From Janthinobacterium sp. 1_2014MBL_MicDiv (lineage in GTDB: Bacteria > Pseudomonadota > Gammaproteobacteria > Burkholderiales > Burkholderiaceae_D): a stretch of 64,000 nucleotides of DNA. A program made the translations under genes and the position numbers. How positions within the stretch are numbered: the first letter of the stretch is position 1; every line of letters begins with the position of its first letter. Of the stretch, positions 51,165 through 59,677 are shown in pieces. A model generated the notes under the pieces. That model was not told the origin of the DNA, ran no database searches, and saw only the letters and a program-made list of their open reading frames with translations. Location of the stretch: contig NZ_CP011319.1 of NCBI RefSeq assembly GCF_001865675.1, positions 2,604,001 to 2,668,000 on the forward strand, in the 5' to 3' direction.

Positions 51165-51422
51165 ATGCCCTATGAAATCGTCAAGGACAGCATTGCGCTC
51201 GACCAGGCTGGCGCCGCCGTCACCTTCCATCTGGGCGTCTTCGGGGTGGAAAAGAGCTGCAGCATCAGCGCGACCGCATTGCACAGCCTGGACGAGGGCC
51301 GAGGCGGCGACTTGCTGGCCATCTTCGACACCCACCGGCTGCGCATCGCCCAGCGTGCGTTCGCTCACCTGAGCAGGGATTTGCTGGTCAGCGGCGTGAC
51401 CTTGCGCGCACTTGATTTCTAG
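51165..51422 (+). CDS. DUF1488-like small protein
   Basis: An 85-residue soluble protein starting at the ATG at 51165, which has GGAGG seven bases upstream. The layout (AAVTFHLGVFGVEKSCSISA, then LLAIFDTHRLRIAQRAFAHL, ending TLRALDF) matches DUF1488, a family of small proteins with a helix containing an FDxHRxRI-type motif. Function unknown. It lies 82 bases after the kinase-like gene on the same strand. Confidence 0.65.
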   Translation: MPYEIVKDSIALDQAGAAVTFHLGVFGVEKSCSISATALHSLDEGRGGDLLAIFDTHRLRIAQRAFAHLSRDLLVSGVTLRALDF

Positions 51423-51727
51423 TCACTATTTCCTGTGTTGACGCCGCTGTCCTGGCCAGATATGGCATTTCCGCACAGATCATCAAGTAAATGCAGGTAT
51501 GGCTGGACGGAAATGTTACATCTCGGTATTCTGCGCATCTGATACTTATTTCTATACGGAAAAAAGTAAGAATGTGGCCGGGACCAGCGCTCACGCTGGC
51601 AGCCTGGCCAGGCACGATCAGGCATGCAAAGATGAAGTCGTCCACCTGCCGAGTGTCGCCGTCTGGTTGCGGCGCGCAGGGGACAGGGAAACTGTGCTGT
51701 CATCTTAAAAAGTAAGAGAGGTTGTTT
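51423..51727. promoter_or_regulatory. 305-base non-coding region before the DUF3334 gene
   Basis: No supported gene. It is AT-richer than its flanks around 51480-51570 and probably carries the promoter of the CheX-like gene, but no clear -35/-10 pair or dyad was picked out. Confidence 0.3.
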
Positions 51728-52426
51728 ATGAATCCAGAAAAGGCTGTTGTGTACGGTACAGAAGATTTGTTAATGAGTTTGTGTAACTCGGTAGTGCGGG
51801 TGCTCAACGTTGCAACACAAAGCAAGGTCAATTATTCCGGCATGGTGCAGCGCATCACCAAGACCGGCCTGAAACCGGACATCGGCTGTTTCGTGATGTT
51901 CGATGGCGGCTTCACGGGCCTGGTCGTGCTGAACTTCGCGGCCGACACGGCGATGGAAATCTACGAGCGCTACATGTTGCACATGGGGATGCCGAAGTCG
52001 GAGCTGGCCAGCTTCTACACGTCGGACGAAGTGTCGAACATCATGGGGGAGCTGATGAACCAGATCGTGGGCGACTTCACGGGCAAGGTGCGGCGCGAGC
52101 TGCAAACCAACATCACCCAGAACCAGCCGAAGATGCTGGTGCTGAACAAGCAGGTGATGCTCAGCGTCGATACGCCGCTGGACCGCCCGGAAATGCGTCG
52201 CGTGACGTTCTATACAGAAAAGAACAACATTTTCTATCTGGAACTGGCAATCGACCGCACCGAGTTCATCAAGCTGCACGATTTCGATTCCAAGGAATAC
52301 GACGCCGACGCCTTGATGGCTACCGAGCATGCCAACCAGGCCAGCCAGGCCGCCGCGCCGGCGCCCGCGCCAGCCGCGCCGGACGAGGATGACAACGCCG
52401 ACCTGCTCAAGTCCCTGGGCATGTAA
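51728..52426 (+). CDS. DUF3334 family, CheX-like protein
   Basis: A 232-residue soluble protein. The core (GTEDLLMSLCNSVVRVLNVA, KTGLKPDIGCFVMFDGGFTG, SDEVSNIMGELMNQIVGDFT, RRELQTNITQNQPKML) matches DUF3334, a family related to the CheX/CheC phosphatase fold. The ExxN pair (GELMNQ) typical of CheX active sites is present once, so phosphatase activity is possible. An Ala/Pro linker precedes the acidic tail DEDDNADLLKSLGM. AGAGAGG lies before the ATG at 51728. No chemotaxis genes are in the window. Confidence 0.8.
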   Translation: MNPEKAVVYGTEDLLMSLCNSVVRVLNVATQSKVNYSGMVQRITKTGLKPDIGCFVMFDGGFTGLVVLNFAADTAMEIYERYMLHMGMPKSELASFYTSDEVSNIMGELMNQIVGDFTGKVRRELQTNITQNQPKMLVLNKQVMLSVDTPLDRPEMRRVTFYTEKNNIFYLELAIDRTEFIKLHDFDSKEYDADALMATEHANQASQAAAPAPAPAAPDEDDNADLLKSLGM

Positions 52427-52441
52427 GCTGGCTGTTCATCC

Positions 52442-52474
52442 GGCGGCGGTGGAGGCATTGCCGCCACCGCCGCC
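52442..52474. terminator. Perfect 11-bp hairpin between convergent genes
   Basis: Arms GGCGGCGGTGG (52442-52452) and CCACCGCCGCC (52464-52474), with an 11-base loop. It sits between the DUF3334 and GNAT genes, which converge. The T-tract is weak, but it likely works for both strands. Confidence 0.6.
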
Positions 52475-52493
52475 AGCGGTTTCAATCGTGGTT

Positions 52494-52946
52494 TCAATCG
52501 AGTAAGGTTTTGCTCATGAACACGCGGCTCGTCCCCTCGGGACTGCAGCTGATTTCGCCAAAGGTGCGCCAGCCACGGCGTTCGTAAAATTCGGGCGCCT
52601 GGAAACTGATGGTGTACAGCACCGCCGAGGCGCAGCCGCGCCGGCGTCCTTCCGCCTCGAACTGCGCCAGTACCTGGCTGCCCAGGCCGAGTCCGCGCAA
52701 GGCGGCGGGCAAATAAAACAGATCGAGGAAAAGCAGGCCCAGCGAGGTGCGGCCCATGGCGCCGCCCAGCACCTGACGCGTCTCGCGGTCGCGTACGACC
52801 ACGCTCAGCGCCTGTCTGTCGCTGTAGCCGGTGATCGCATCGTTGTAGGCGTTCAAGCCATCGAGAATGACTTGCTCGACCTCGGCGTCGATCGCGGCGC
52901 TGACGGAAATGGTATAGGACGGCACGGTGTGCGGATTTTCAGGCAT
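52494..52946 (-). CDS. GNAT family N-acetyltransferase
   Basis: A 150-residue acetyl-CoA-dependent transferase. The cofactor motif A is visible (LFLDLFYLPAALRGLGLGSQ, then VLAQFEAEGRRRGCASAVL), with the late beta strand APEFYERRGWRTFGE typical of GNAT proteins. Such proteins acylate antibiotics, amino acids or protein N-termini; no neighbour indicates the acceptor. The ATG at 52946 is preferred to a TTG at 52955. Confidence 0.88.
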   Translation of the reverse strand: MPENPHTVPSYTISVSAAIDAEVEQVILDGLNAYNDAITGYSDRQALSVVVRDRETRQVLGGAMGRTSLGLLFLDLFYLPAALRGLGLGSQVLAQFEAEGRRRGCASAVLYTISFQAPEFYERRGWRTFGEISCSPEGTSRVFMSKTLLD

Positions 52947-53039
52947 GCTCGACAAGGTTGTGATTGATGACTGTATGAATATACAGTATCTTGCGTCCCG
53001 CGACCAGTGCGAGTCTACCCGGCGCGCGCCGTGCTGGCG

Positions 53040-53723
53040 CTATGGCGACAGCGTCACCGTGTCCATCTTACCCGTGCCGACCATGCCGCTCTGCTGGCTG
53101 TCATCGAGCGACCAGTACTCGAGCGCATACACATAGCTGCCATCGATGATGGTCAGCGTTTCCTTCTGGCGCCCGCTGGGCGCCTTGTAATACAGGCGTC
53201 GCGCCGGTTTGCCATCCACCGTCTGATGGAACGCCTGCGGCGAAATGCGGACGCGCTTGCCCGCCTTGCCCGCCATCGACATCGCCGTGATCGTCAGGTA
53301 GGCCCGTTCCGGGCAGCGCGCCAGCAGGTGTCCGCCGCTCAGTACAGTTGCCTGCGCGCCCTCCAGCGGGAAGCCAAACGGTTGCACGCCGACGATATCG
53401 TGGCAGCCGACCTGCCGCGCCACAGCGGTCAATATGGCCGGGTCGAGCGCGCTGCCCAAGTGTTTTTCATCGGCCTGTGCCCGACCGATCGCCCAGCGGC
53501 GCTCCACCTCGGCCAGCGAAATGTCGCCGGACACGGGCAGCGGGGCAGGGGCGTGCGGATCGGCCGCCCTGGACGTTTCGTCCCGCATGCGCGCTTCGAC
53601 AGAGTGGGCGCGCTCGGGGGATGTGGCGCGCGCGGCTTGTTCCGCTTCAGGCGAGGCGCTTGCCAGGGCGGTGCTGGCGAAGAACAGGCCGGCGGCCAAC
53701 GTGATAACTTGTTTGCTAAGCAT
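53040..53723 (-). CDS. Exported hypothetical protein
   Basis: A 227-residue protein with a signal peptide (ITLAAGLFFASTALASA, about residues 6-23). The mature part begins with an acidic helical stretch (PEAEQAARATSPERAHSVEA) and then a beta-rich domain (GVQPFGFPLEGAQATVLSGG, RARRLYYKAPSG-like, TLTIIDGSYVYALEYWSLDD). Two cysteines (VGCHDI, ARCPER) may pair. Not recognised as a family. The ATG at 53723 is required for the signal peptide. Confidence 0.65.
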   Translation of the reverse strand: MLSKQVITLAAGLFFASTALASASPEAEQAARATSPERAHSVEARMRDETSRAADPHAPAPLPVSGDISLAEVERRWAIGRAQADEKHLGSALDPAILTAVARQVGCHDIVGVQPFGFPLEGAQATVLSGGHLLARCPERAYLTITAMSMAGKAGKRVRISPQAFHQTVDGKPARRLYYKAPSGRQKETLTIIDGSYVYALEYWSLDDSQQSGMVGTGKMDTVTLSP

Positions 53724-53950
53724 GGGGATATTGTGGGCGGCGGGCTGGCCTGACGCGCTAGGGGCAAAGGACAAGCATTCTTGCACCGAATCGCGCTTTT
53801 GCCCATGGGGGCACGAGAAATAGGGCGGCGCAGTGCCAAACATCAGGGGCCGGACAGGCTGGGGCGCAAAGGCGGCGAGTCGGGCGTAGCTTGTCTGCCG
53901 GTGGCGTTCCGTGCTTTGACGTAATTTACAGCTGTCGTCAGCCGCAAAAG

Positions 53951-54481
53951 TCAGCCCCCAAAAAATCTGTCGAGCCTGTAACCATAATGCCTGAGTTTCC
54001 CTTTTCGTATGGCCGTTCCCGAACCCAGCATGGAGTCGTCTTTTATTGCTGACATCAGCTTGCCTGCGGCTTTGAGCTTATCTTCCATCGAAATGCTTTT
54101 TTGCAAGAAAAACAGCCCGTCTCCCGGGTTAAAGAAAAAAATACCGTCGCGATGCTGGTACACCGCCCCCGCGTGTCCGTTTCCGGCAACGAATAGAAAG
54201 TCTCCCGGTTCCATTCCCGCAATATCCGCGCTGGATAGTTCTGCGGGAACAAGCGGGAAAAACATCGAATCAGTGCCTAATAAGTCCTGCAATTTCACTG
54301 CCCAGGAAGTGTCGCCTTTTTCAATAAGGGCTTGCAATGCATCACAATCGCTTGCCTTCAACTTCAAGGCATGTTCCATTCCCTGATTATCAAGCCGGGA
54401 TAGCCATAACATTGCCGCCGCCTCACACACTCCCTTTGGGTGCATATGGGTCTTGTTTTCCCATTCCCTTACCTTTTTCAT
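53951..54481 (-). CDS. YopT-like (C58) papain-fold domain protein
   Basis: A 176-residue protein, AT-richer than its neighbours. It shows the C58 pattern: candidate catalytic Cys in GVCEAAAMLWLSRL, and candidate His in GNGHAGAVYQHRDGIFFFNP. At the position where YopT-type enzymes have Asp (FFDPN) this protein has Asn (FFFNP), 15 residues after the His, so activity may be lost or altered. There is no signal peptide or secretion tail. Known family members cleave host GTPases or kinases after injection; a free-standing domain like this could be an effector, an immunity relative or a bacterial toxin. The family call is from motifs only. Confidence 0.5.
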   Translation of the reverse strand: MKKVREWENKTHMHPKGVCEAAAMLWLSRLDNQGMEHALKLKASDCDALQALIEKGDTSWAVKLQDLLGTDSMFFPLVPAELSSADIAGMEPGDFLFVAGNGHAGAVYQHRDGIFFFNPGDGLFFLQKSISMEDKLKAAGKLMSAIKDDSMLGSGTAIRKGKLRHYGYRLDRFFGG

Positions 54482-54949
54482 GATATGTGTCCGTCATTGC
54501 CAGATGGATGGGATGTTCGTATTTATTTTCACGGCTTGATTTCTTGTAATTATAGTTGGTGAAATATTGGTAGTTCTAGATAATTGTCACTGCTTGCTTG
54601 TAATTTCAGGTAAAAATTGCGGTTGCCGCAATTCGCCGACTCGTCGGGATTTGCCGCCTGGCTAGTGCTGCGATGTACAGGTGGCGATAGTGATTTTTTG
54701 CTTCTAACACGTTACGTGCCGCGTAACCTGCTGTTACTTGCTGGCCGATGCGGGTCGGCATACTGTGCCTCCATCGGTCCACCAGTTTTGTTGTAATAAA
54801 TATGCAGGCCGGCCCTTGTGGCGACTCCCTATCCATCGATTCGATGGATAGGGCAGTGTCTGTCGCTCCCGTGCAAGTTGGTGTCATGGCATATGGATTC
54901 CTTGAGTACGGAACCGATACACTTTCAACCAATCAATGAGGAAATGATC
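54482..54949. other. 468-base AT-rich gap with two dyads
   Basis: No convincing gene. It contains GTTACG..CGTAAC (54711-54727) and a perfect 13-base-arm palindrome (54827-54853). The dyads precede the small gene at 54950, so they may be operators or remnants of an insertion. Confidence 0.5.
54827..54853. repeat. Perfect inverted repeat with 13-base arms
   Basis: CCCTATCCATCGA, one T, TCGATGGATAGGG. It lies 97 bases before the ATG at 54950. There is no T-tract, so it is not a normal terminator. It could be an operator, a recombination site, or the footprint of a mobile element. Confidence 0.85.
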
Positions 54950-55279
54950 ATGCAAACGATCGGCAGCTTGAATCTTGCGAACAATGGCGGCTTTGTCTGC
55001 GCTGGCAAAGTGAGTTTTATCGACCCCAATGGCGGCACGGGAACGTCTGATCGCTGGGATATGATCGCGCTTGGCCAGAACGAGACGATGAAGCCAGGTG
55101 ACAGGGGCGTGGCAAGCGGTTCGCTGGTGCAGATGTATATCGACATCGTGGCGGGAAACGACCGTACGGGAGGAACTTACTTCCTGTACGACCCGGCTTC
55201 GCCACGCTGCGCCAACTACAGCATTACGGGCACGACGCTTAACAGCACGGTGCATTTTGGCGGCATCACGCCAGTCTGA
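54950..55279 (+). CDS. Small hypothetical protein
   Basis: A 109-residue protein starting at the ATG at 54950 (GAGGA eight bases upstream); an ATG six bases earlier is a possible start. It is Gly-, Asn- and Thr-rich with no signal peptide (NLANNGGFVCAGKVSFIDPN, GTYFLYDPASPRCANYSITG, TTLNSTVHFGGITPV), giving an all-beta sandwich feel like small lectins or cytolysin-type domains. Two cysteines are present. Function unknown; the perfect palindrome upstream may control it. Confidence 0.6.
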   Translation: MQTIGSLNLANNGGFVCAGKVSFIDPNGGTGTSDRWDMIALGQNETMKPGDRGVASGSLVQMYIDIVAGNDRTGGTYFLYDPASPRCANYSITGTTLNSTVHFGGITPV

Positions 55280-55450
55280 TCAGGGGGCGTGGTCAGGCTG
55301 GACGGTATCGTGTCCCTGGTCTGGCTGCGCCGGTGCAGGCGGAAGCCGAGCATAAAATGGCTGCCTGGCATGGCACGGGAAAGCGAGCTGGTTCCCGGAT
55401 TGCCTTGCTGGCGGTATCGGCTGAGTCCTGCCTTGGCAGCAGCCAGCGTT

Positions 55451-55795
55451 TTATCGGCGGAATGTGCGGATCGAGGATCTTTTCCGCTGATGTAAATCCG
55501 ATGTGAATTTATAGGCGCCCACCACAGCAGCGGCAGCGGCAATGCCCAGCCCGTAAAATCCCATTCCCCAACCTACTTGAATGTCCGTACTCGCGTATTT
55601 ATTCAGGAAAAAGGGCGCCGCATAGATCAGCGCAAGGCTGGCAACCCCAAAAACGCCCGCTCCTATCTTGGACGCCTCTGCAACCTCCCCCTGCGTGGCG
55701 CCATACACGATGTCGCCTCGGCAGCCTTGGCACACATGCGCGCCAACATTGAATTCGAAATGGCATTGATAGCAACTACTTGTTTTTTGAGCCAA
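55451..55795 (-). CDS. Zinc-ribbon two-span membrane protein
   Basis: A 114-residue protein, apparently starting with TTG at 55795 because GGAG lies seven bases upstream in a strong position. The N-terminus has two Cys pairs (CYQCHFEFNVGAHVCQGC), a zinc ribbon, followed by two membrane spans (about residues 45-63 and 75-95) and a basic tail (HQRKRSSIRTFRR). This layout resembles small regulatory or membrane-anchored zinc-ribbon proteins of unknown role. Confidence 0.6.
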   Translation of the reverse strand: MAQKTSSCYQCHFEFNVGAHVCQGCRGDIVYGATQGEVAEASKIGAGVFGVASLALIYAAPFFLNKYASTDIQVGWGMGFYGLGIAAAAAVVGAYKFTSDLHQRKRSSIRTFRR

Positions 55796-55890
55796 TTAAA
55801 TTCTCCAGATAAATGTTTATTTATGGAAATTATCATAGATTGTCTGAAGTTTAATTGTCAAGGGCAGGGCATCGTGCCGCCGCAGCTGTC

Positions 55891-56439
55891 TTACCGCCCC
55901 GTAACCGCCGGCGCCAGCTCGATCGAACTCAGTTTCCAGCCCCAGATGCCGTGTCGCTGCAAGACCAGCGCGCCGTTGTGCGTCTTGCCATCCTTCGCGC
56001 GCACGACGAACTGGTTGATGCCGGCATAACCGGCCCGGTAGTCGGCCTTGTTGCGTGCGCCATCGGCTGCTGCACCGGCCCCTGCGCCTGCATCCATCTG
56101 CGGGCTGATGGCGCTGTTGTTGACGAGCGCGACGACGCCGGCGGGCGAGACCATGGCGTCGACCATCTTGCCCAGCATGGCGCCGGCAATCGATTGGCCG
56201 AGCGCGGCGAGCGGGTTGTCGCTGCCGGCCACTGCCTGGATGCTGTTGGCCATGTTCGCTTCCAGCTGGATCTTGACGCTGTCGCGCAGGGCGGGGAAGT
56301 CCACGTGCGCGGCCAGCGCGTCGGCATTGCGTTCGGCCAGCGCGGTCTTGATCTGGTGCAAGGCGTAATACGGCGAGGCATAGATGGTGGCGGCGATGGT
56401 AATGGCGGCTACGGCGGCGGCGATGGTGATTTTTTTCAA
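55891..56439 (-). CDS. DUF2939 family protein
   Basis: A protein of about 182 residues with an N-terminal membrane anchor (KKITIAAAVAAITIAATIYA) and the DUF2939 core (SPYYALHQIKTALAERNADA, then LAAHVDFPALRDSVKIQLEA). The start is probably TTG at 56439, since family members begin just before the anchor; an ATG at 56490 would add 17 non-conserved residues. The C-terminal domain (VVRAKDGKTHNGALVLQRHG) is a small beta domain. Role unknown. Confidence 0.75.
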   Translation of the reverse strand: MKKITIAAAVAAITIAATIYASPYYALHQIKTALAERNADALAAHVDFPALRDSVKIQLEANMANSIQAVAGSDNPLAALGQSIAGAMLGKMVDAMVSPAGVVALVNNSAISPQMDAGAGAGAAADGARNKADYRAGYAGINQFVVRAKDGKTHNGALVLQRHGIWGWKLSSIELAPAVTGR

Positions 56440-56696
56440 GGGATGCCTGTGTGATGAAAGGGAAAAGGGCGCTGTCACGCCGCCTCGCATGGCGGCCTGA
56501 AGCGGGCGAGCGCAGCGTATCTGTTAAATGAAAATGCGGCAATAGTAATCTCTTGCCATTATCTTGACCGCATCCGCTGGCCTGGCCGCGCCAGGTGCCG
56601 TTTCCCGGCCCCTATGGAGGGGAGGGTGGCCGGTGCTGTATAATGGGAGAAAAGTACTTAACTAGCTGTTTTAACTGAATAAAGACCTAATATCAC

Positions 56697-58295
56697 ATGC
56701 TTTCAACCGCAAATATTACGATGCAGTTTGGCGCCAAGCCATTGTTTGAGAATATCTCCGTCAAGTTCGGCGACGGCAACCGCTATGGTTTGATCGGCGC
56801 CAACGGCTGCGGCAAATCGACGTTCATGAAGATCCTCGGCGGCGACCTGGACCCATCGGGCGGCAATGTCATGCTCGATACCAACGAGCGCCTGGGCAAG
56901 CTGCGCCAGGACCAATTTGCCTTTGAAGACATGCGCGTGCTCGACGTCGTCATGATGGGCCACACGGAAATGTGGGCCGCCATCCAGCAACGCGACGCCA
57001 TCTACGCGAACCCGGAAGCGACCGACGACGACTACATGCAGGCGGCCGAACTGGAAGGCAAAGTCTCCGAATACGACGGCTACACGGCCGAATCGCGCGC
57101 CGGCGAGCTGCTGCTGGGCGCCGGCGTCGCCATCGACCTGCACCAGGGCCCGATGAGCAATGTCTCGCCGGGCTGGAAGCTGCGCGTGCTGCTGGCGCAG
57201 GCGCTGTTCTCGAACCCGGACATCCTGCTGCTCGACGAACCGACGAATAACCTGGACATCAACACGATTCGCTGGCTGGAAGACGTGCTCAACGAGCGCA
57301 ACTCCACCATGATCATCATTTCCCATGATCGCCACTTCCTGAACCAGGTGTGCACCCACGTGGCCGACATGGATTACGGCACGCTGAAGATTTATCCAGG
57401 CAACTACGACGAATACATGTTTGCCTCGACCCAGGCGCGCAACCAGCAACTGGCCAACAACGCGAAAGCGAAAGACAAGGTTGCCGAGCTGCAGGAATTC
57501 GTGCGCCGCTTTGCCGCGAACAAGTCCAAGGCCCGCCAGGCGACGTCGCGCGCCAAGCAGATCGAAAAGATCAAGGTCGATGACATCAAGCCGTCGTCGC
57601 GCGCCTATCCCTTCGTGCGTTTCGATGGCGAGAAGAAATTGCACCGCCTGGCCGTGGAAGTCGAGAATATCTCGAAAGGCTTCGACCGCCAGCTGTTCAA
57701 GAATTTCAGCATCATGGTTGAAGCTGGCGAGCGCATCGCCATCATCGGCGCCAACGGCGCCGGCAAGACCACCATGCTGCGCTGCATCGCGGGCGACATC
57801 GCCGGCCTGCAGCCGGACCAGGGCCGCGTGAAGTGGGCGGAAAACGCCAACGTCGGCTACATGCCGCAAGATCCGACGGAAGATTTCGCCAAGGATACGA
57901 ACCTGACCGACTGGATCGGCCAGTGGACGAAAGAGGGCGACGACGACCAGGCCGTGCGTTCCATCCTGGGCCGTTTGCTGTTCGGCGGCGACGATGTGAA
58001 AAAGGCTGTCAAGGTACTGTCCGGTGGCGAGAAGGGCCGCATGATGTACGGCAAGCTGATGCTGGGCCGCCACAACGTGCTGATGCTCGATGAGCCGACC
58101 AACCACATGGACATGGAATCGATCGAATCGCTGAACATCGCGCTGGAAAAATACGCGGGCACCCTGATCTTCGTCTCGCATGACCGCGAATTCGTTTCCT
58201 CGCTGGCCAACCGCATCATCGAGATCAAGGAAGATGAAGTGGTCGATTACCGCGGCAATTACGAGGATTACCTGAAGAGCCAGGGTATTGATTAA
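56697..58295 (+). CDS. ybiT: ABC-F family ATPase YbiT
   Basis: A 532-residue cytoplasmic protein with two ABC domains joined by the ABC-F linker. Walker A motifs are GANGCGKST and GANGAGKTT, and the second signature is LSGGEKGRM; the first signature is degenerate (VSPGWKLR), which is usual for YbiT. Walker B regions read ILLLDEPTNNLD and VLMLDEPTNHMD. ABC-F proteins bind the ribosomal E site and rescue or regulate translation. TATAAT at 56639-56644 is a candidate -10 element. Confidence 0.92.
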   Translation: MLSTANITMQFGAKPLFENISVKFGDGNRYGLIGANGCGKSTFMKILGGDLDPSGGNVMLDTNERLGKLRQDQFAFEDMRVLDVVMMGHTEMWAAIQQRDAIYANPEATDDDYMQAAELEGKVSEYDGYTAESRAGELLLGAGVAIDLHQGPMSNVSPGWKLRVLLAQALFSNPDILLLDEPTNNLDINTIRWLEDVLNERNSTMIIISHDRHFLNQVCTHVADMDYGTLKIYPGNYDEYMFASTQARNQQLANNAKAKDKVAELQEFVRRFAANKSKARQATSRAKQIEKIKVDDIKPSSRAYPFVRFDGEKKLHRLAVEVENISKGFDRQLFKNFSIMVEAGERIAIIGANGAGKTTMLRCIAGDIAGLQPDQGRVKWAENANVGYMPQDPTEDFAKDTNLTDWIGQWTKEGDDDQAVRSILGRLLFGGDDVKKAVKVLSGGEKGRMMYGKLMLGRHNVLMLDEPTNHMDMESIESLNIALEKYAGTLIFVSHDREFVSSLANRIIEIKEDEVVDYRGNYEDYLKSQGID

Positions 58296-58299
58296 TTTT

Positions 58300-58430
58300 G
58301 TAGGGTAACGTTCCGTCGGATTACGCGCTGTGCGCTGATCCGACCTACGTCAGAGTGAGTTGACTGGGTTGGCCGCGTAGGTCGGATTGGCGGGGCCGCC
58401 GAGGCGTAGCGTAATCCGACATTACAATGC
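58300..58430. repeat. REP-like inverted palindrome pair
   Basis: Two facing copies of a GTAGGTCGGATTAnGC...GCGTAATCCGAC unit: about 58316-58350 (GTCGGATTACGCGCTG, then GATCCGACCTACG) and 58376-58421 (CGTAGGTCGGATTGG, then GCGTAATCCGAC). Each is a hairpin and the two face each other, as in REP/BIME elements of proteobacteria. They lie between ybiT and nadA and could protect transcript ends or act as integration targets. Confidence 0.75.
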
Positions 58431-58543
58431 CAGCCTGCAACGCCAACCGCCAGCACCACACCGACGCGCCGCGGTCCTTTCGTTCCGGCGCACTTGCTTT
58501 CATGCGATAGTGCCGGTCTATTCCGTTTTTGTTTGACACAGCC

Positions 58544-59677
58544 ATGCAAACTTTAGCAATCAAATCCGTCGAGTATGAACATCCACAAGACGGAGCCAGC
58601 TGCACTGCCCACGCCTGGGCACGCACGCCAGCGACGCCTTCCCCGGCCGAAAAAGCCGAACTGATCACGCGCATCAAGCGCCTGCTGATCGAGCGCGAAG
58701 CCGTGCTCGTTGCCCACTACTACGTTGATGCTGACCTGCAAGACCTGGCGGAAGCGACGGGCGGCTGCGTCTCCGATTCCCTGGAAATGGCCCGCTTCGG
58801 GCGCGACCATCCGGCCAAGACCCTGGTCGTCGCCGGCGTGCGTTTCATGGGCGAAACGGCCAAGATCCTCAGTCCCGAGAAAACCGTGCTGATGCCCGAC
58901 CTCGATGCGACCTGTTCGCTCGACCTCGGTTGCCCGGCCGATGAATTCACGGCCTTCTGCGACGCCCATCCCGACCGCACCGTCGTGGTCTACGCCAACA
59001 CCAGTGCGGCAGTGAAAGCGCGCGCGGACTGGATGGTGACGTCGTCCATCGGCCTCGACATCGTTGCCCATTTGCATGCGCAGGGCAAGAAAATCCTGTG
59101 GGCACCCGATAAACACCTGGGATCGTACATCCAGAAGCAGACGGGCGCCGACATGCTGCTGTGGCAAGGCAGCTGCCTCGTGCACGACGAATTCAAGGGC
59201 ATCGAACTCGATCTGCTCAAGGAAGAGTATCCGCAGGCCAAGGTGCTCGTGCATCCGGAATCGCCGGCCAACGTGGTGGCGCTGGCCGACATGGTGGGCT
59301 CGACGTCGCAAATGATTGCGGCAGCGCAAACCATGAACACGGATACCTTCATCGTCGCCACCGACAATGGCATCCTGCACAAGATGCGCGCGGCGGCGCC
59401 GGGCAAGCGTTTCATCGAAGCGCCCACGGCCGGCAACAGCGCCACCTGCAAGAGCTGCGCGCACTGCCCGTGGATGGCCATGAATGGCTTGCTGAACCTG
59501 GCCGAAACGCTGGAAAACATGCACAACGAAATCCACGTCGATCCCGCCGTCGGCCAGCTGGCCGTGCGCTCGATCAACCGCATGCTCGACTTCGCCGCCG
59601 CCAAGAAGGCTGGCCTGCAGCCGGGCGCCGATCTGGCAAAAGAAACTAAATTGTTCCAAGGAATCGGTCCAGCATGA
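58544..59677 (+). CDS. nadA: Quinolinate synthase NadA
   Basis: A 377-residue [4Fe-4S] enzyme that condenses iminoaspartate (from aspartate by NadB) with dihydroxyacetone phosphate to quinolinate. The substrate loop VAHYYVDADLQDLAE, the cluster Cys in CSLDLGCPADEF, the ASPANVVALADMVGSTSQM-like region (HPESPANVVAL) and the C-terminal Cys pair in CKSCAHCPWM are all visible. The ATG at 58544 is the first start. nadC overlaps its stop by four bases (ATGA). nadB is not in the window. Confidence 0.95.
   Translation: MQTLAIKSVEYEHPQDGASCTAHAWARTPATPSPAEKAELITRIKRLLIEREAVLVAHYYVDADLQDLAEATGGCVSDSLEMARFGRDHPAKTLVVAGVRFMGETAKILSPEKTVLMPDLDATCSLDLGCPADEFTAFCDAHPDRTVVVYANTSAAVKARADWMVTSSIGLDIVAHLHAQGKKILWAPDKHLGSYIQKQTGADMLLWQGSCLVHDEFKGIELDLLKEEYPQAKVLVHPESPANVVALADMVGSTSQMIAAAQTMNTDTFIVATDNGILHKMRAAAPGKRFIEAPTAGNSATCKSCAHCPWMAMNGLLNLAETLENMHNEIHVDPAVGQLAVRSINRMLDFAAAKKAGLQPGADLAKETKLFQGIGPA

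Noticed and set aside
51491..51715. Short plus-strand frames before the DUF3334 gene
   Set aside because: Two overlapping frames of similar length, neither with a start signal or recognisable sequence.
54606..54932. Minus-strand frame in the 468-base gap
   Set aside because: It has no ribosome binding site and no protein-like composition, and it overlaps the perfect palindrome.
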